Below are positions 56,784 through 64,000 of a stretch of DNA of 64,000 nt, one piece after another. The notes below the pieces were generated by a model. That model saw nothing but the letters and a program-made list of their open reading frames with translations, did no database searches and was not told where the DNA came from. Made by a program: the position numbers and the translations under genes. Position 1 is the stretch's first letter, and each line of letters begins with the position of its first letter. The DNA comes from a virus, in the IMG/VR virus record IMGVR_UViG_3300023199_000204, positions 124,001 to 188,000 of that record. One strand, 5' to 3'.

Positions 56784-56984
56784 ATGAATACTTGGGTTAT
56801 TAAATCTTGTCATATGGAATATGTTGAATTGGAACGTTCTAATTCAAAAGATAAGGCAAAATATTATCCTAAATATGAAGAGCTTATTGTTAATGATGAG
56901 CTTCTTCTTAGAGATGTTAGTCTACTAAAAGGGCTAACAATAATTTCTAATAATTATCCTGCCGAATGGGAAAGAGTTAAGTAA
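56784..56984 (+). CDS. hypothetical protein, 66 aa
   Basis: ATG 56784 behind AGGATTT. MNTWVIKSCHMEYVELERSN. Unknown, intact. Confidence 0.55.
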   Translation: MNTWVIKSCHMEYVELERSNSKDKAKYYPKYEELIVNDELLLRDVSLLKGLTIISNNYPAEWERVK

Positions 56985-57280
56985 TTGAGTACTAAAGAAG
57001 TATTTGAAATAAAAGCTGCTTGGAAAGACGGGGTAAAATTAGGAACTAAGCAAGATATAATTCCTTCTTAAGTTCCAGAAATGATTTCAGGAAAGCTCAC
57101 TTGGAAAGATTTGGCTAAGCAAATAAAGATGGGGGAAAGTGGCCTTATGTTTGGGCTATGGGGTTCCTGTTTGGTTTATATGGAGATGTGAAATACTCTA
57201 GTCAGATTTTAAAATCTGATCAAAAAAAATATATTACTGCTAAACATATGTCTGAAGGAATGAAAAGAATAGGTGTTTAA
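56985..57280 (+). pseudogene. gene with in-frame TAA (57069) and G-run frameshift
   Basis: TTG start: STKEVFEIKAAWKDGVKLG ... DIIPS-TAA-VPEMISGKLTWKDLAKQ, then, past G5 near 57130, GKWPYVWAMGFLFGLYGDVK ... EGMKRIGV, TAA 57278. Six G would restore the frame. Confidence 0.5.
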
Positions 57281-57444
57281 ATGAAAGTATATGCTCGGCT
57301 CATAGAGTCATTAATGATCCTAATTGTAGATTATGTTCAACAGGAAGGTGGGTATTGTTTGATAAAACCCAAGCTAAATTTATGAGAATGTGAATGGATA
57401 GAGAGAATTGGAATAATGAAACATATTATGGAGACAGAAAATGA
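57281..57444 (+). pseudogene. zinc-ribbon-like gene with frameshift and in-frame TGA (57391)
   Basis: MKVYARL, then one frame over HRVINDPNCRLCSTGRWVLF ... KFMRM-TGA-MDRENWNNETYYGDRK, ending ATGA-coupled to the next gene. TGA as Trp fits. Confidence 0.5.
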
Positions 57445-57749
57445 GTGATTTGCTTAAAAAAGTCAAAAATATTCTTGGTAAAGAATATGACTGGATTCCA
57501 GTAAAAATGAGTCGTGTAAAAAATGGAGAGGCTCTAAGAACAGATGTTATTGAAGGAGTAACAATTAATGGTTTGCTAGAAAAAGGGAAATCTTTTTTCG
57601 TTTATGGTGAGTCGTTGGCTCACAATGGTGCGATGAGATCCGTTAATACATCTCCAATCGTTGAAATTAAAGAGGTTAATGATTATAAGTTGATAACAAC
57701 AGCTTCTGGCAGTATATATAAAATTGAAATTATTGAAGGAAGTAATTAA
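57441..57749 (+). CDS. hypothetical protein, 102 aa
   Basis: ATGA start. MSDLLKKVKNILGKEYDWIP, then a beta-rich domain. Intact. Unknown. Confidence 0.65.
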   Translation: MSDLLKKVKNILGKEYDWIPVKMSRVKNGEALRTDVIEGVTINGLLEKGKSFFVYGESLAHNGAMRSVNTSPIVEIKEVNDYKLITTASGSIYKIEIIEGSN

Positions 57750-57755
57750 ATAGAT

Positions 57756-57829
57756 GGGGCTATAGTTTAACGGTTTAAAGCAAACGCCTCATAAGCGTTC
57801 TATTCTAGGTTTAAATCCTAGTAGTCCCA
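57756..57829 (+). tRNA. tRNA with CAT anticodon (third copy)
   Basis: Acceptor GGGGCTA/TAGTCCC (one G-U), anticodon stem AACGC-CTCATAA-GCGTT, T-arm CTAGG-TTTAAAT-CCTAG. The T-loop TTTAAAT replaces the usual TTCGAAT, so it may be degenerating. Confidence 0.8.
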
Positions 57830-57846
57830 AACTTGAAAGGAAAGAA

Positions 57847-58152
57847 ATGAACAATATTAAGGAAAAGACGAGCAACATTGATTTTATTAATGAAGAAGAT
57901 AATTTTAAATCAATATATCTTGAATGTTCTTGCCAAGATAGAAGTCATCTAGTTGTTATTTCTAGAGATTTTGAACATAATTATTTGTACATTGAAGTTC
58001 AACTTAATTCTTACCACGGATTTTTTAAGCGTCTTTGGTTGGGTTTGAAATATATTTTTAATAAAAACTTTAATAATGGTATGTGGGACTGCTCTTTGCT
58101 TAATAAAAGTGAAGCAGAGCAAGTTAAAAGTTTTCTTGAAAGCAAATCTTAA
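57847..58152 (+). CDS. hypothetical protein, 101 aa
   Basis: ATG behind AAAGGAAAG. Beta-rich centre, aromatic loop FKRLWLGLKYIFNKNFNNG. Unknown. Confidence 0.6.
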   Translation: MNNIKEKTSNIDFINEEDNFKSIYLECSCQDRSHLVVISRDFEHNYLYIEVQLNSYHGFFKRLWLGLKYIFNKNFNNGMWDCSLLNKSEAEQVKSFLESKS

Positions 58153-58162
58153 TAGCTATTAT

Positions 58163-58204
58163 TGTAGCCTGCCTCCTTCTGGATGCGGGCTACAGGTGTT
58201 TGTA
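58163..58204 (+). promoter_or_regulatory. hairpin + AGGTGTTTGTA, distant copy 21
   Basis: TGTAGCCTGC/GCGGGCTACA then AGGTGTTTGTA. Divergent copy 10 kb from the others, again just before a gene. Confidence 0.5.
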
Positions 58205-58259
58205 AATTTCGCCATAACGCGGGCAAAGTTATAAGTATTTTAAGGTTAGGAATTAAACA

Positions 58260-58652
58260 GTGAAAATTATTCAAAATAGTTATGTTGAAGAAATAGTTCG
58301 TTATATTAGAAACTTTTCTTGGGCAGATCAAGATGATCCTTATTATGGTTTCTGTTTTGATTCTGATGAAAATGGAAATGTTGATATTGATAATCTAAGT
58401 TCCTGTGCTAGGAATAATTATGAAAAATGTATTAATGGAGAACATAATGTAGTTGATTTGGGAGTTAAAAAACTTGTTCATAATTATAAACACCCAAAAA
58501 TTGGACTTTGTGATTGTGGGGAGGCGATTTTTCTCGATAGTTTTACAAATACTTGTGAATGTGGAGTTGATTATAATTCAAGTGGCCAAAAGTTGGCTGA
58601 TCGTAGCCAATGGGGCGAAGAAACCAATGAACATTGGACGGAGTGTTATTAA
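58260..58652 (+). CDS. hypothetical protein with cysteine-rich region, 130 aa (GTG start)
   Basis: MKIIQNSYVEEIVRYIRNFS; later GLCDCGEAIFLDSFTNTCECG, a CxC/CxC zinc site. Ends TAATG with the next gene. Confidence 0.6.
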   Translation: MKIIQNSYVEEIVRYIRNFSWADQDDPYYGFCFDSDENGNVDIDNLSSCARNNYEKCINGEHNVVDLGVKKLVHNYKHPKIGLCDCGEAIFLDSFTNTCECGVDYNSSGQKLADRSQWGEETNEHWTECY

Positions 58653-58933
58653 TGTCTGAAGATAAGATAAGAAAAGTTTCTATTGCTAGAAAGGACTTTA
58701 ATAGTGAAATTCAAAACCTTTATGAAATGGCTCAGTCTGTTAGATGTTTAGGACTGGATAGTATGACAGATGAGCTTGGGGCTAGTATAAAAATTCTTAA
58801 TGATTTTTGTAATGAACTATATCAGGCTTGGTCAGACGAACTAGGTAATAGATGTGATGATGCTAAAAGAAGTCTTGGAAACGTCCTAAGTGCTGTTCTT
58901 AATTCAAATCTTCCTAAAATTGAGGATGAATAA
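58652..58933 (+). CDS. hypothetical helical protein, 93 aa
   Basis: TAATG overlap; MSEDKIRKVSIARKDFNSEI. All-helical. Unknown. Confidence 0.6.
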   Translation: MSEDKIRKVSIARKDFNSEIQNLYEMAQSVRCLGLDSMTDELGASIKILNDFCNELYQAWSDELGNRCDDAKRSLGNVLSAVLNSNLPKIEDE

Positions 58934-58934
58934 A

Positions 58935-59093
58935 ATGTCAAGAAAATTTTGTATGCATTGTTTGCGTAGCATCAATATTCTCGCTGGTAGATGTCCTTAT
59001 TGTCGTTCAGAAGAGCAAGGCGTTCTAGGAAGAATCCTTGTTTATTTGGCAATTTTGGGTACATTGGTTTATTTTGCTTACAACCTAACATAA
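58935..59093 (+). CDS. zinc-ribbon membrane protein, 52 aa
   Basis: MSRKFCMHCLRSINILAGRC, CPYC, then one transmembrane helix (ILVYLAILGTLVYFAYNL). A cytosolic zinc ribbon tethered to membrane. Confidence 0.65.
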   Translation: MSRKFCMHCLRSINILAGRCPYCRSEEQGVLGRILVYLAILGTLVYFAYNLT

Positions 59094-59105
59094 AGGAAAT
59101 TTCAA

Positions 59106-59327
59106 GTGCCTGAAAATAAGAAACATTTTTTTGATATGACCGTTAAAGAAAGAAAAGAATCATTTAAAAATCTTAGTGAAAAGCTTATTAGAAAGAAAAA
59201 ACGGGAAGAAATAACTACAGTGATTGGTTTTGTTTTTCTATTTTTTATTTCTATAGGAGCAATAACATTTGTAGGTTATTTTATGTATCTAGTAGTTGTA
59301 GCACTACAAAAATATATTGGCGGATAA
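59106..59327 (+). CDS. membrane-anchored protein, 73 aa (GTG start)
   Basis: GTG behind AAAGGAAA. Charged N-terminal half, then a hydrophobic stretch (VIGFVFLFFISIGAITFVGY). Unknown. Confidence 0.6.
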   Translation: MPENKKHFFDMTVKERKESFKNLSEKLIRKKKREEITTVIGFVFLFFISIGAITFVGYFMYLVVVALQKYIGG

Positions 59328-59373
59328 TATTTATAAGTAAGGAAAATTTCAAAATCTTTGAAAGGTAATTGAC

Positions 59374-59568
59374 ATGAGAGTTTTTTCTATTAAACACAAT
59401 GGTAGTTGGCCTTATAATGATACAAGTGTTGTAGTTGCGAAAAATGAAGAGGAAGCAAAGAAGCTTCTTCGCGAAGCATTTGTAATTAAATATCAAGTAG
59501 AGATTAAAATAACAGAAATATCTGAGATTAAAACAACTCAATCGGCAGCTTACATTAATAGTAAATAA
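59374..59568 (+). CDS. hypothetical protein, 64 aa
   Basis: ATG behind GAAAGG. MRVFSIKHNGSWPYNDTSVV, alpha/beta. Unknown. Confidence 0.6.
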   Translation: MRVFSIKHNGSWPYNDTSVVVAKNEEEAKKLLREAFVIKYQVEIKITEISEIKTTQSAAYINSK

Positions 59569-59570
59569 TT

Positions 59571-59792
59571 ATGTTTAAAGTTGGTGATAGAGTTATTAAT
59601 TGGAGAAGCGGTGAAAAAAGTGGGCTTTGTTCTATTGAACAAACAACGGGATGTATAGGATTTATTAAAGAAATTAATGAATACGAAACTTGTTTTGGGA
59701 CAGCTTATAAAAAATTTGTTGTAAAGTATGATTCGGGAGATATTATTGAACATTTGTCTCTTCAACTCTATCCATATCCTCCTTATAAATGA
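59571..59792 (+). CDS. hypothetical SH3-like protein, 73 aa
   Basis: MFKVGDRVINWRSGEKSGLC: the FKVGDRV start suggests an SH3-like barrel. ATGA overlap with the next gene. Confidence 0.6.
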   Translation: MFKVGDRVINWRSGEKSGLCSIEQTTGCIGFIKEINEYETCFGTAYKKFVVKYDSGDIIEHLSLQLYPYPPYK

Positions 59793-60514
59793 GAATATAA
59801 ATATTTAAAAAATTTGATAGAAATTTTCGCAAACTTAAAACTTTTGAAGATTATAACGAGCTTGACCCACCGTATGAAGTTAAGGTTGAGCAACCTCCAG
59901 AGGTTCCTTATGATAAACAAATGATTTTAAGGATGCTAGTAAGACCAAAATGTGGTGAGTTTAAAATTCCAGAAGAACTTTATTGGCTTAGGAGAAGTAT
60001 TAAGCAAATAGCAATTTATGATTATCTTCTGTCTGGAATAAAACACAGATGGTGTTATGTTACTGTAAGACACGGTCCACTTTGCTCTGAGACTGATGAT
60101 GAATGGCATTTTGACGGAGCATCGTTTAGGACAGATATTATACTAGAAAGAAATTATATTTGGACAAATCATACTCCACCAGAATATAAATTAGGAAGTT
60201 TGAAATTTCCTAATGATTTTGATCCAGTAAAACATAATTTGTTTTCATTTGCCAAAGAACAAACTAAATATGATATAATTCGAACAGCTCAAGAAAAAAC
60301 TTGGTTGCTTATGAAACCATTTTGTTTTCATAGAAGACAAGGAATTAAACGTGGAACTAAAAGAACTTTTATTAGAATTTCTTTTCCAGATATTGAGGTA
60401 AGGGACAAAAATAATACTCCAAACCCTTTGCTTTCAACACCCGCTTTTAATAGAGACCCAGTGAAATCATTTAGAAATACTCTTAAAGAGTATTATGAGG
60501 AAAAAAGAATTTAA
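59789..60514 (+). pseudogene. 241-codon gene with in-frame TAA at codon 4 (59798)
   Basis: ATGA-coupled start gives M-R-I-TAA-IFKKFDRNFRKLKTFEDYN ... PPYEVKVEQPPEVPYDKQMI, continuing without break to TAA 60512. The first internal ATG is 44 codons in and lacks a ribosome site, so the true N-terminus seems to include the TAA. Contains AFNRDPVKSF and HRRQGIKRGTKRTFIRISF; possibly a 2OG/dioxygenase-like or host-takeover protein, not assigned. Confidence 0.6.
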
Positions 60515-60552
60515 TTAAATTTTAATTCTCCAAAAACAAATTAAGGATTTGT

Positions 60553-60921
60553 ATGAAATATGAAATATTATCAATAGTGAGATGCGAGGGCTCTAATGCT
60601 TTAAAATCTGGTTGGAAAGCGAATGTAAAATGGTTTCCTAAAAGGAAATGGCTAATAGGTAAAAAACGAAAACCAGTTATAATTACTTATTATAGCTTTA
60701 CTGGACTTTTGTGGTATGATAAAAACGGAACAGAATTATATTCTATTTCTGAATTATCTAATATACTTAGTAAAAAAACTAAAGGAATGGAAACATTAAC
60801 TAATATGAAAGAATTTATTGAATCTCATGAACAAAGTAATGAGAACCTCCCGAAAATAAAGAAAATTTATACACATTTGTGTCCAAGATATAAAGAAGAA
60901 GTGACAAAAATATATAGGTAA
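60553..60921 (+). CDS. hypothetical protein, 122 aa
   Basis: ATG behind AAGGATT. Basic beta-rich first half (WFPKRKWLIGKKRKPVIITYY). Unknown. Confidence 0.6.
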   Translation: MKYEILSIVRCEGSNALKSGWKANVKWFPKRKWLIGKKRKPVIITYYSFTGLLWYDKNGTELYSISELSNILSKKTKGMETLTNMKEFIESHEQSNENLPKIKKIYTHLCPRYKEEVTKIYR

Positions 60922-60927
60922 TTTATA

Positions 60928-61188
60928 ATGAAAAAGAAATTTCGCGACCTTTGCCTTGATAAAGAAATTTGGAAATATCGTATTCACAGAAGTGGTGTTT
61001 CCATAATTTCTCCTGAAAATAAAAAAGTATTTATTGAGGTAGTAGAATTTCTCAATACAATTCGTTTTGATGGACATTCATTTTGGAATAATAACTCTCT
61101 TGATAGGGCAGAAGAGAAAGGATATTATCCAAAGCTTGGTCCAGGAAATATAAAAGAATATATTCTTCAAACTTTTAAAGGAAAGTGA
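60928..61188 (+). CDS. hypothetical protein, 86 aa
   Basis: MKKKFRDLCLDKEIWKYRIH. Mixed fold. Unknown, intact. Confidence 0.6.
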   Translation: MKKKFRDLCLDKEIWKYRIHRSGVSIISPENKKVFIEVVEFLNTIRFDGHSFWNNNSLDRAEEKGYYPKLGPGNIKEYILQTFKGK

Positions 61189-61189
61189 A

Positions 61190-61688
61190 ATGGACAAAAA
61201 GGAATTGGAAATTGTTTTACTAGATGGTTATGGAATTATTAGAGATTTTCCTAATGCAATTGTAAGTATTCATAATCATAAGTATCTCAAAACACCTCGT
61301 GATGAAATTTATATATCAGTTGTTGATAGGACACTTAATAAGAAAATTAATTATATCGATCACGAATTTTCAATTGATCATATAGAAGAAGCGGTGGGAA
61401 AGTTTTTTTTTCATTTGTAATAAGTTTTCAAATGGAGAGGTTATTCCAGATAATGATGCTTATATTATTGTTCTGGTTAAAAACAACAACACAACTTCTA
61501 TGAGGCAAGTTATTATCCAAAATTATGCTGATAAAAATGATGCTATAAGTCAAGCTACTGTTCAAGCTCAAGATATGGGCTGGGAAGTTCTTGATTGTGT
61601 AGCCCTAAGACCTCTTGATATTATGGATGGAGTGCCTACTCTTCCTTATCAGTCTACTGTAAATAATATGAATAAAAGAGATAAATAA
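61190..61688 (+). pseudogene. gene split by a frameshift at a T9 run
   Basis: MDKKELEIVLLDGYGIIRDF ... EEAVGKFFF, then, past the T9 run near 61403, ICNKFSNGEVIPDNDAYIIV ... MRQVIIQNYADKND ... NNMNKRDK. The second part has an internal ATG (61500) without ribosome site, which supports one fused gene of about 165 codons. Confidence 0.5.
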
Positions 61689-61906
61689 TGAAAAGACTAT
61701 TATATTTAATGCCTGGTGATATTTTTTTAAAAGCAGGAAATAATGAATATTTTGTGTTTCTTAATAGACCAAATGGTTCTATAGAATGCGAATGTTTATG
61801 TTTAACTGATTATGGAAGTGGATATAAAACTTATAAACTTAATAGTTCTATTGAAGTAGAAGTTATGGGCAAGTTGCCAAAAACTTTTTCTTCCTTTTCT
61901 TTTTAA
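61688..61906 (+). CDS. hypothetical protein, 72 aa
   Basis: TAATG overlap; MKRLLYLMPGDIFLKAGNNE, small beta barrel-like. Unknown. Confidence 0.6.
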   Translation: MKRLLYLMPGDIFLKAGNNEYFVFLNRPNGSIECECLCLTDYGSGYKTYKLNSSIEVEVMGKLPKTFSSFSF

Positions 61907-61915
61907 GGAAAATTA

Positions 61916-62149
61916 ATGTTTGAAAAAGCAAGAACATATGTTTGGGTTGAAAAAAATAATTGGAACAGTTCCAAAACTATTGAATTTCTTGGAACAATTC
62001 CAAAACTTTACCAAAATATTTCTTGAGAAGATGCTGTTAAAATAATAAAAGAGCATATTCAAGAAGATTATAATTTTAATGATATTGCTCTTGGAAATCT
62101 TGAAACTTTTATTGAGAGATTAATATCAAATAAATTTAATAATATATAA
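61916..62149 (+). pseudogene. 78-codon gene with in-frame TGA at 62024
   Basis: ATG behind AAGGAAA. MFEKARTYVWVEKNNWNSSK ... LYQNIS-TGA-EDAVKIIKEHIQEDYNF ... NKFNNI, TAA 62147. Trp fits at the TGA (ISWEDAVKII). Confidence 0.55.
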
Positions 62150-62159
62150 AGGAGTTATA

Positions 62160-62324
62160 ATGTTTTTCTTTGGTCTTTTAATTATTATTTGTATTTTAAT
62201 TGCGATGGTTTATGATGCTAATTCAAATGGAATGAAAGTATTTTGAGGAGTTTGTTCATTTTTAACAACTTGTTTGACCGTATTTCTTTGGATGGTTAAA
62301 TATCATTTAATTTATTTGAAATAA
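62160..62324 (+). pseudogene. small membrane gene with in-frame TGA at 62244
   Basis: ATG behind AAAGGAG. MFFFGLLIIICILIAMVYDA ... MKVF-TGA-GVCSFLTTCLTVFLWMVKY ... YLK, TAA 62322. Two membrane helices, one on each side of the stop. Confidence 0.55.
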
Positions 62325-62331
62325 AATAAAT

Positions 62332-62413
62332 GCTGGGATGGCGTAAATGGTAGCCGCGACGGACTTAAAATCCGTTGTCTTCGGGCGTGGGGGTTCGAAT
62401 CCCCCTCCCAGTA
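62332..62413 (+). tRNA. tRNA-Leu(TAA)
   Basis: Class II: acceptor GCTGGGA/TCCCAGT, anticodon loop CTTAAAA, long variable arm, T-loop TTCGAAT. With tRNA-Leu(CAA) it covers both TTA and TTG, the leucine codons favoured in AT-rich genes. Confidence 0.9.
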
Positions 62414-62432
62414 AAACTTATAAAGGATTATA

Positions 62433-62963
62433 ATGATCAAAAAAAGAAAATTTATTCCAGCTTTAATTGACATCAAAACTAACAAGATTCACGATCGATC
62501 TAGAGAAGCAAAGCTTATAGCAAAATTTAATACTATTAAAGACCCGTCAAATTTTAATAAATATGAAAAATTAAGTATTGACGCTATCAAAAGTAAATGT
62601 AAGATAGTAGATAAAATTCCTGATGGAGCTATTTGTTGTGGAATTAGAAAGTCTTACACTGATAGACATTATGTTCTTTTCAAATCTCCTGATGGAATAC
62701 ATTATTAATTCTCTATTAAAGAGTTCAATAAATTAATTACTGGAATGCTTTTATTTAACTCGCCAGGTTTTGTTAGTCTCGCGGGCAAAATATTAATTGC
62801 TGTTGATGAGAGCACTGTATTTACAAAGCCAGTAGAAGAGAACCTTAAAGAACATTATAAAGTTCTATACGATGCTATTTCTGACAAAGATGAAAACACT
62901 ATTGAAGAAGTAATTAATGCCATCTTAGGAGAGAATAAGGAACGAATTAATGGAAAAGATTAG
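62433..62963 (+). pseudogene. 176-codon gene with in-frame TAA at 62706
   Basis: ATG behind AAAGGATT. MIKKRKFIPALIDIKTNKIH ... SPDGIHY-TAA-FSIKEFNKLITGMLLFNSPG ... NKERINGKD, TAG 62961. Both halves lie in one frame; an internal ATG (62745) has no ribosome site. Confidence 0.55.
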
Positions 62964-62999
62964 AATGTTTGTAGTTTCTTGGATTGAGGAGAGTGGAAA

Positions 63000-63128
63000 A
63001 TGAGGATGGAATATAAAAATAAATATGATACTGAAAGTATTTTAACTAAATACGAATTATCTTCTGCGTATGAAGTAGAGGGTGCTGCGTGGAGAGCAGA
63101 CTTTCTTTATAAAATAGAAGTCGTATAA
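63000..63128 (+). CDS. small protein, 42 aa
   Basis: ATG 63000 behind GAGGAGAG; MRMEYKNKYDTESILTKYEL. Unknown. Confidence 0.45.
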   Translation: MRMEYKNKYDTESILTKYELSSAYEVEGAAWRADFLYKIEVV

Positions 63129-63170
63129 GATATATCTTTGGTTTATAAGGAGGGGGGGGTGTAGTATTTT

Positions 63171-63229
63171 CTCGGCGGCTGTCATTAATAACTTACCGAA
63201 GTTTTGCCGCGAGTCAAATTTTTTTTTTC
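63171..63229 (+). terminator. intrinsic terminator
   Basis: CTCGGCGGC pairs with GCCGCGAG (one bulge) across a loop of about 26 nt, followed by a run of ten T. Marks the end of the preceding transcript. Confidence 0.6.
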
Positions 63230-63257
63230 TTAGACAGATATTATAAAGGAAGGGAGT

Positions 63258-63473
63258 ATGTATAGAGATAATGAAATAGCAAATAATGAATTATGTGAAA
63301 CATTAAAGAAAGAAAATATTAAACTAATAAATGAAAATTCTGTTCTAAAAAGAAACATAAAGAAAAATTCAAAAAGAAAGAAATTTAAATTGAGCGATAA
63401 TCTTAAACACACGATTCTTGGCATTGTTGGAATTTTGGCGGCACTTGTTTTTTTTAGGGTTCCTTGTGATTAA
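63258..63473 (+). CDS. coiled-coil membrane-anchored protein, 71 aa
   Basis: ATG behind AAGGAAGGG. Helical, Asn/Lys-rich coiled coil, then a C-terminal membrane helix (TILGIVGILAALVFF). Tail-anchored; spanin or holin-associated roles are possible but unproven. Confidence 0.6.
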   Translation: MYRDNEIANNELCETLKKENIKLINENSVLKRNIKKNSKRKKFKLSDNLKHTILGIVGILAALVFFRVPCD

Positions 63474-63484
63474 AGGAACTAGTT

Positions 63485-63583
63485 GTGAATCTAAAAAAGA
63501 AAATAGTAATATTTGGGCAAAAATGTATAGAAGTTACTAAAAACCCGGAAGTTTGTCGCAAGCAACTGGAGAAGTTGAAGTAA
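63485..63583 (+). CDS. micro-ORF, 32 aa (GTG start)
   Basis: MNLKKKIVIFGQKCIEVTKN; GTG after AAAGGAACT. Basic. Low evidence. Confidence 0.35.
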   Translation: MNLKKKIVIFGQKCIEVTKNPEVCRKQLEKLK

Positions 63584-63584
63584 A

Positions 63585-63728
63585 ATGAAAATAATTTGGT
63601 ATATGAATAATGGTTGTTATTCTGAATACTGTGATGGAGAACTAATTATTTTTAATAAAAAGGGAGAAATAATTGATAGTATTATGACATCACTTGATGA
63701 TGTCCCAAATCATTTACTCTATTATTAA
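63585..63728 (+). CDS. small protein, 47 aa
   Basis: ATG one base after the previous stop. MKIIWYMNNGCYSEYCDGEL, beta-hairpin-like. Unknown. Confidence 0.45.
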   Translation: MKIIWYMNNGCYSEYCDGELIIFNKKGEIIDSIMTSLDDVPNHLLYY

Positions 63729-63754
63729 TCTTTACTTTAAAGAAAAATAAAAAA

Positions 63755-64000
63755 ATGACTAGAAGAAACTACAACAATAAGTCTAAACCGATTTCTTTTT
63801 CTTATGATGCTAAGATAAAATGGCTTACTTTTCTTATTAAAAATCCTGTTTCTTACGAAGCAGGATTAAGAGCATCGTTTTCTAAATATCATCCGATGTA
63901 TAAAGATCTAGTTAATCTGCTCTCAAATATTTATAAAAGAAATCGAGTAGAAGTTCTTAAAGAACAATTGAAAGTAGTTTTGCTTGAAAAACAACTAGAA
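63755..64000 (+). CDS. hypothetical protein, 3' end beyond window
   Basis: ATG 63755 opens a frame of at least 82 codons to the edge: MTRRNYNNKSKPISFSYDAK, then helices ending LLEKQLE. Partial. Unknown. Confidence 0.6.
   Translation, partial: MTRRNYNNKSKPISFSYDAKIKWLTFLIKNPVSYEAGLRASFSKYHPMYKDLVNLLSNIYKRNRVEVLKEQLKVVLLEKQLE

Noticed and set aside
1-64000. Global genetic-code change (stop reassignment)
   Set aside because: All three stop codons also end ordinary genes, often in ATGA or TAATG overlaps, so no single stop is reassigned throughout; local readthrough remains open.

Overview
The window looks like part of a large, AT-rich tailed-phage genome. Nearly every gene is on the + strand, packed with 1-8 nt overlaps (ATGA, TAATG). 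It carries a DnaB-type helicase, a phage sigma factor, a class II ribonucleotide reductase, ThyX, thymidylate kinase, PIN-PhoH, an amidase endolysin, adhesin-like proteins, at least five ordinary tRNAs and many tiny unknown genes. No capsid, terminase or polymerase gene is visible, so this is only part of the genome. The host cannot be named.

Region 1 (1-23.7 kb, low GC) holds long, intact core genes. Its unusual block is a complete PrkA / YhbH / SpoVR module (1.9-10.2 kb), in which PrkA has one intein and SpoVR has two. A fourth intein splits the ribonucleotide reductase, and a free LAGLIDADG gene overlaps methionine aminopeptidase. Tail or adhesin proteins, dTMP kinase and the endolysin follow.

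Region 2 (23.6-34.2 kb) is a run of about 30 small genes broken only by thyX, a membrane metallopeptidase-like gene and an FAD oxidoreductase. About twenty of the small proteins begin with the same short N-terminal signature (M-K-x-x-I-N-S-N-like) and then diverge. The run ends in frameshifted and decayed copies.

Region 3 (34.2-42.3 kb) opens with about 1 kb of non-coding DNA: a G-poor pyrimidine-rich stretch, then a hairpin-dense segment. It then becomes GC-rich. Short genes here are separated by a recurrent element, a variable GC hairpin followed directly by a conserved CTTTAGGYRTTCGA-like sequence. I count about 21 copies, extending into the AT-rich DNA to 47.9 kb and once more at 58.2 kb, which shows both composition zones belong to one genome. 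A non-coding stretch at 40.5-40.7 kb contains sequence closely resembling the L11-binding GTPase-associated centre of 23S rRNA.

Region 4 (42.3-64 kb) drifts back to low GC and carries about 60 tiny genes, tRNAs (Arg-TCT-like, Leu-CAA, Leu-TAA, three with CAT anticodons including the one at 39.25 kb), four near-identical HRTDGPA-repeat genes and two predicted lipoproteins. A striking share of its reading frames are otherwise intact but interrupted by in-frame TAA, TAG or TGA, or by single-base changes in homopolymers. This could be decay, recoding or sequencing error; the positions are listed so it can be tested.
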